From NCBI GenBank assembly GCA_025352485.1, contig JANXTJ010000192.1, forward strand, positions 1 through 5,492: a stretch of 5,492 bases of DNA. The letters are read 5' to 3'. Made by a program: the position numbers and the translations under genes. Positions 5,346 through 5,492 of the stretch are shown in pieces (the first letter of the stretch is position 1; each line of letters begins with the position of its first letter). The stretch comes from Salinibacterium sp. GTDB lineage: Bacteria > Actinomycetota > Actinomycetes > Actinomycetales > Microbacteriaceae. The notes beneath the pieces are model-generated. The model was not told the origin of the DNA and made no database searches. It saw nothing but the letters and a program-made list of their open reading frames with translations.

Positions 5346-5492
5346 ATGCTGAAAATCATGCATCCACCCCGTGACCTGATGCCGGAAGAAATTCCCGATG
5401 TCGATGTGCTGGACGCCGACGAATGCTGGTCACTGTTGGCGAGGCAATCGATGGGCAGGATCGCCCTGCGCACCCCGGATGGCGTCGACATC
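5346..5492 (+). CDS. Pyridoxamine-5'-phosphate-oxidase-like (split-barrel flavin/F420-binding fold) protein, 3'-truncated
   Basis: The frame is open from ATG 5346 to the window end (49 codons). It encodes MLKIMHPPRDLMPEEIPDVD, then VLDADECWSLLARQSMGRIA and LRTPDGVDI. The pattern L(S/D)xxECxxLLAxxxxGRIAxxxxDGxxI is the usual first helix and first strand of the PNPOx-like split barrel, whose continuation (FPVNY...) would lie beyond the window. Such proteins bind FMN, F420 or heme-related ligands; the true substrate is unknown. Start choice is open: ATG 5346 (only GCGGA directly before it), ATG 5358 (M5) or ATG 5379 (M12). None has a good ribosome binding site, so a leaderless transcript is possible. 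The gap from devR is 43 nt and holds the DevR-box-like palindrome. A PNPOx-like protein (Rv0080) belongs to the mycobacterial DosR regulon, which makes regulation by the neighbouring devR plausible. Confidence 0.8.
   Translation, partial: MLKIMHPPRDLMPEEIPDVDVLDADECWSLLARQSMGRIALRTPDGVDI

Noticed and set aside
5330..5374. 14-codon open frame starting at ATG 5330 as a small leader peptide
   Set aside because: It has no ribosome binding site and no biased composition, and it overlaps the PNPOx-like gene in another frame. There is no evidence of translation.
1..5492. CRISPR array, tRNA/rRNA, insertion sequence or attachment site
   Set aside because: Reading through found no spaced direct repeats, tRNA-like cloverleaf, transposase motif or terminal inverted repeats. 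The gaps are all under 150 nt and are described above.

Overview
The window is GC-rich with strong G/C preference at third codon positions, short intergenic gaps, and long open antisense frames that are by-products of that bias. Together with the DevS/DevR (DosS/DosR-type) proteins this points to an actinobacterium. A Microbacteriaceae-like or related high-GC Gram-positive host is a reasonable guess, but nothing in the window fixes the genus. All recognised genes are on the + strand.

Layout. (1) Positions 2-1483: a 5'-truncated CocE/NonD-type serine hydrolase (X-Pro dipeptidyl-peptidase/cocaine esterase family). It is followed after only 9 nt, in the same reading frame, by a complete classical short-chain dehydrogenase/reductase (1493-2245). 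The two look like the end of a catabolic or processing operon of unknown substrate. (2) Positions 2246-2364: a gap with a nested GC-rich hairpin, a possible -10 element and a clear ribosome binding site. (3) Positions 2365-2814: a 149-aa, very lysine- and alanine-rich protein with a histone-H1-like tail and a C-terminal Rho_N/SAP-like module, probably a nucleic-acid-binding or nucleoid-associated protein. (4) Positions 2815-2954: a gap with a compact hairpin followed by T-rich sequence. (5) Positions 2955-5302: a two-component system, a 569-aa GAF-GAF-HisKA_3-HATPase kinase (DevS/DosS/DosT type) overlapping by ATGA a 213-aa NarL/LuxR-type regulator (DevR/DosR type). (6) Positions 5346-5492: the 5' end of a pyridoxamine-5'-phosphate-oxidase-like flavin-binding-fold protein that runs off the window.

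How the parts fit. The kinase keeps the heme-ligand His (H139) and distal Tyr (Y161) at the spacing seen in Mycobacterium tuberculosis DosS/DosT, and has Gly (G77) where DosT has Gly and DosS has Glu. It therefore looks like a DosT-like heme O2/NO/CO sensor. The regulator keeps the phosphoacceptor Asp (D54) and the DNA-contact residues K179, K182 and N183 at the same numbers as mycobacterial DevR. Immediately after devR, and upstream of the PNPOx-like gene, lies a degenerate palindrome with the core GGGACTTT..G.CCC that resembles the mycobacterial DevR box. The simplest reading is a hypoxia/gas-sensing two-component system with one probable target gene adjacent to it. The DevR-box call and the function of the lysine-rich protein are inferences. 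Homology statements rest on remembered family sequences, since no search could be run.
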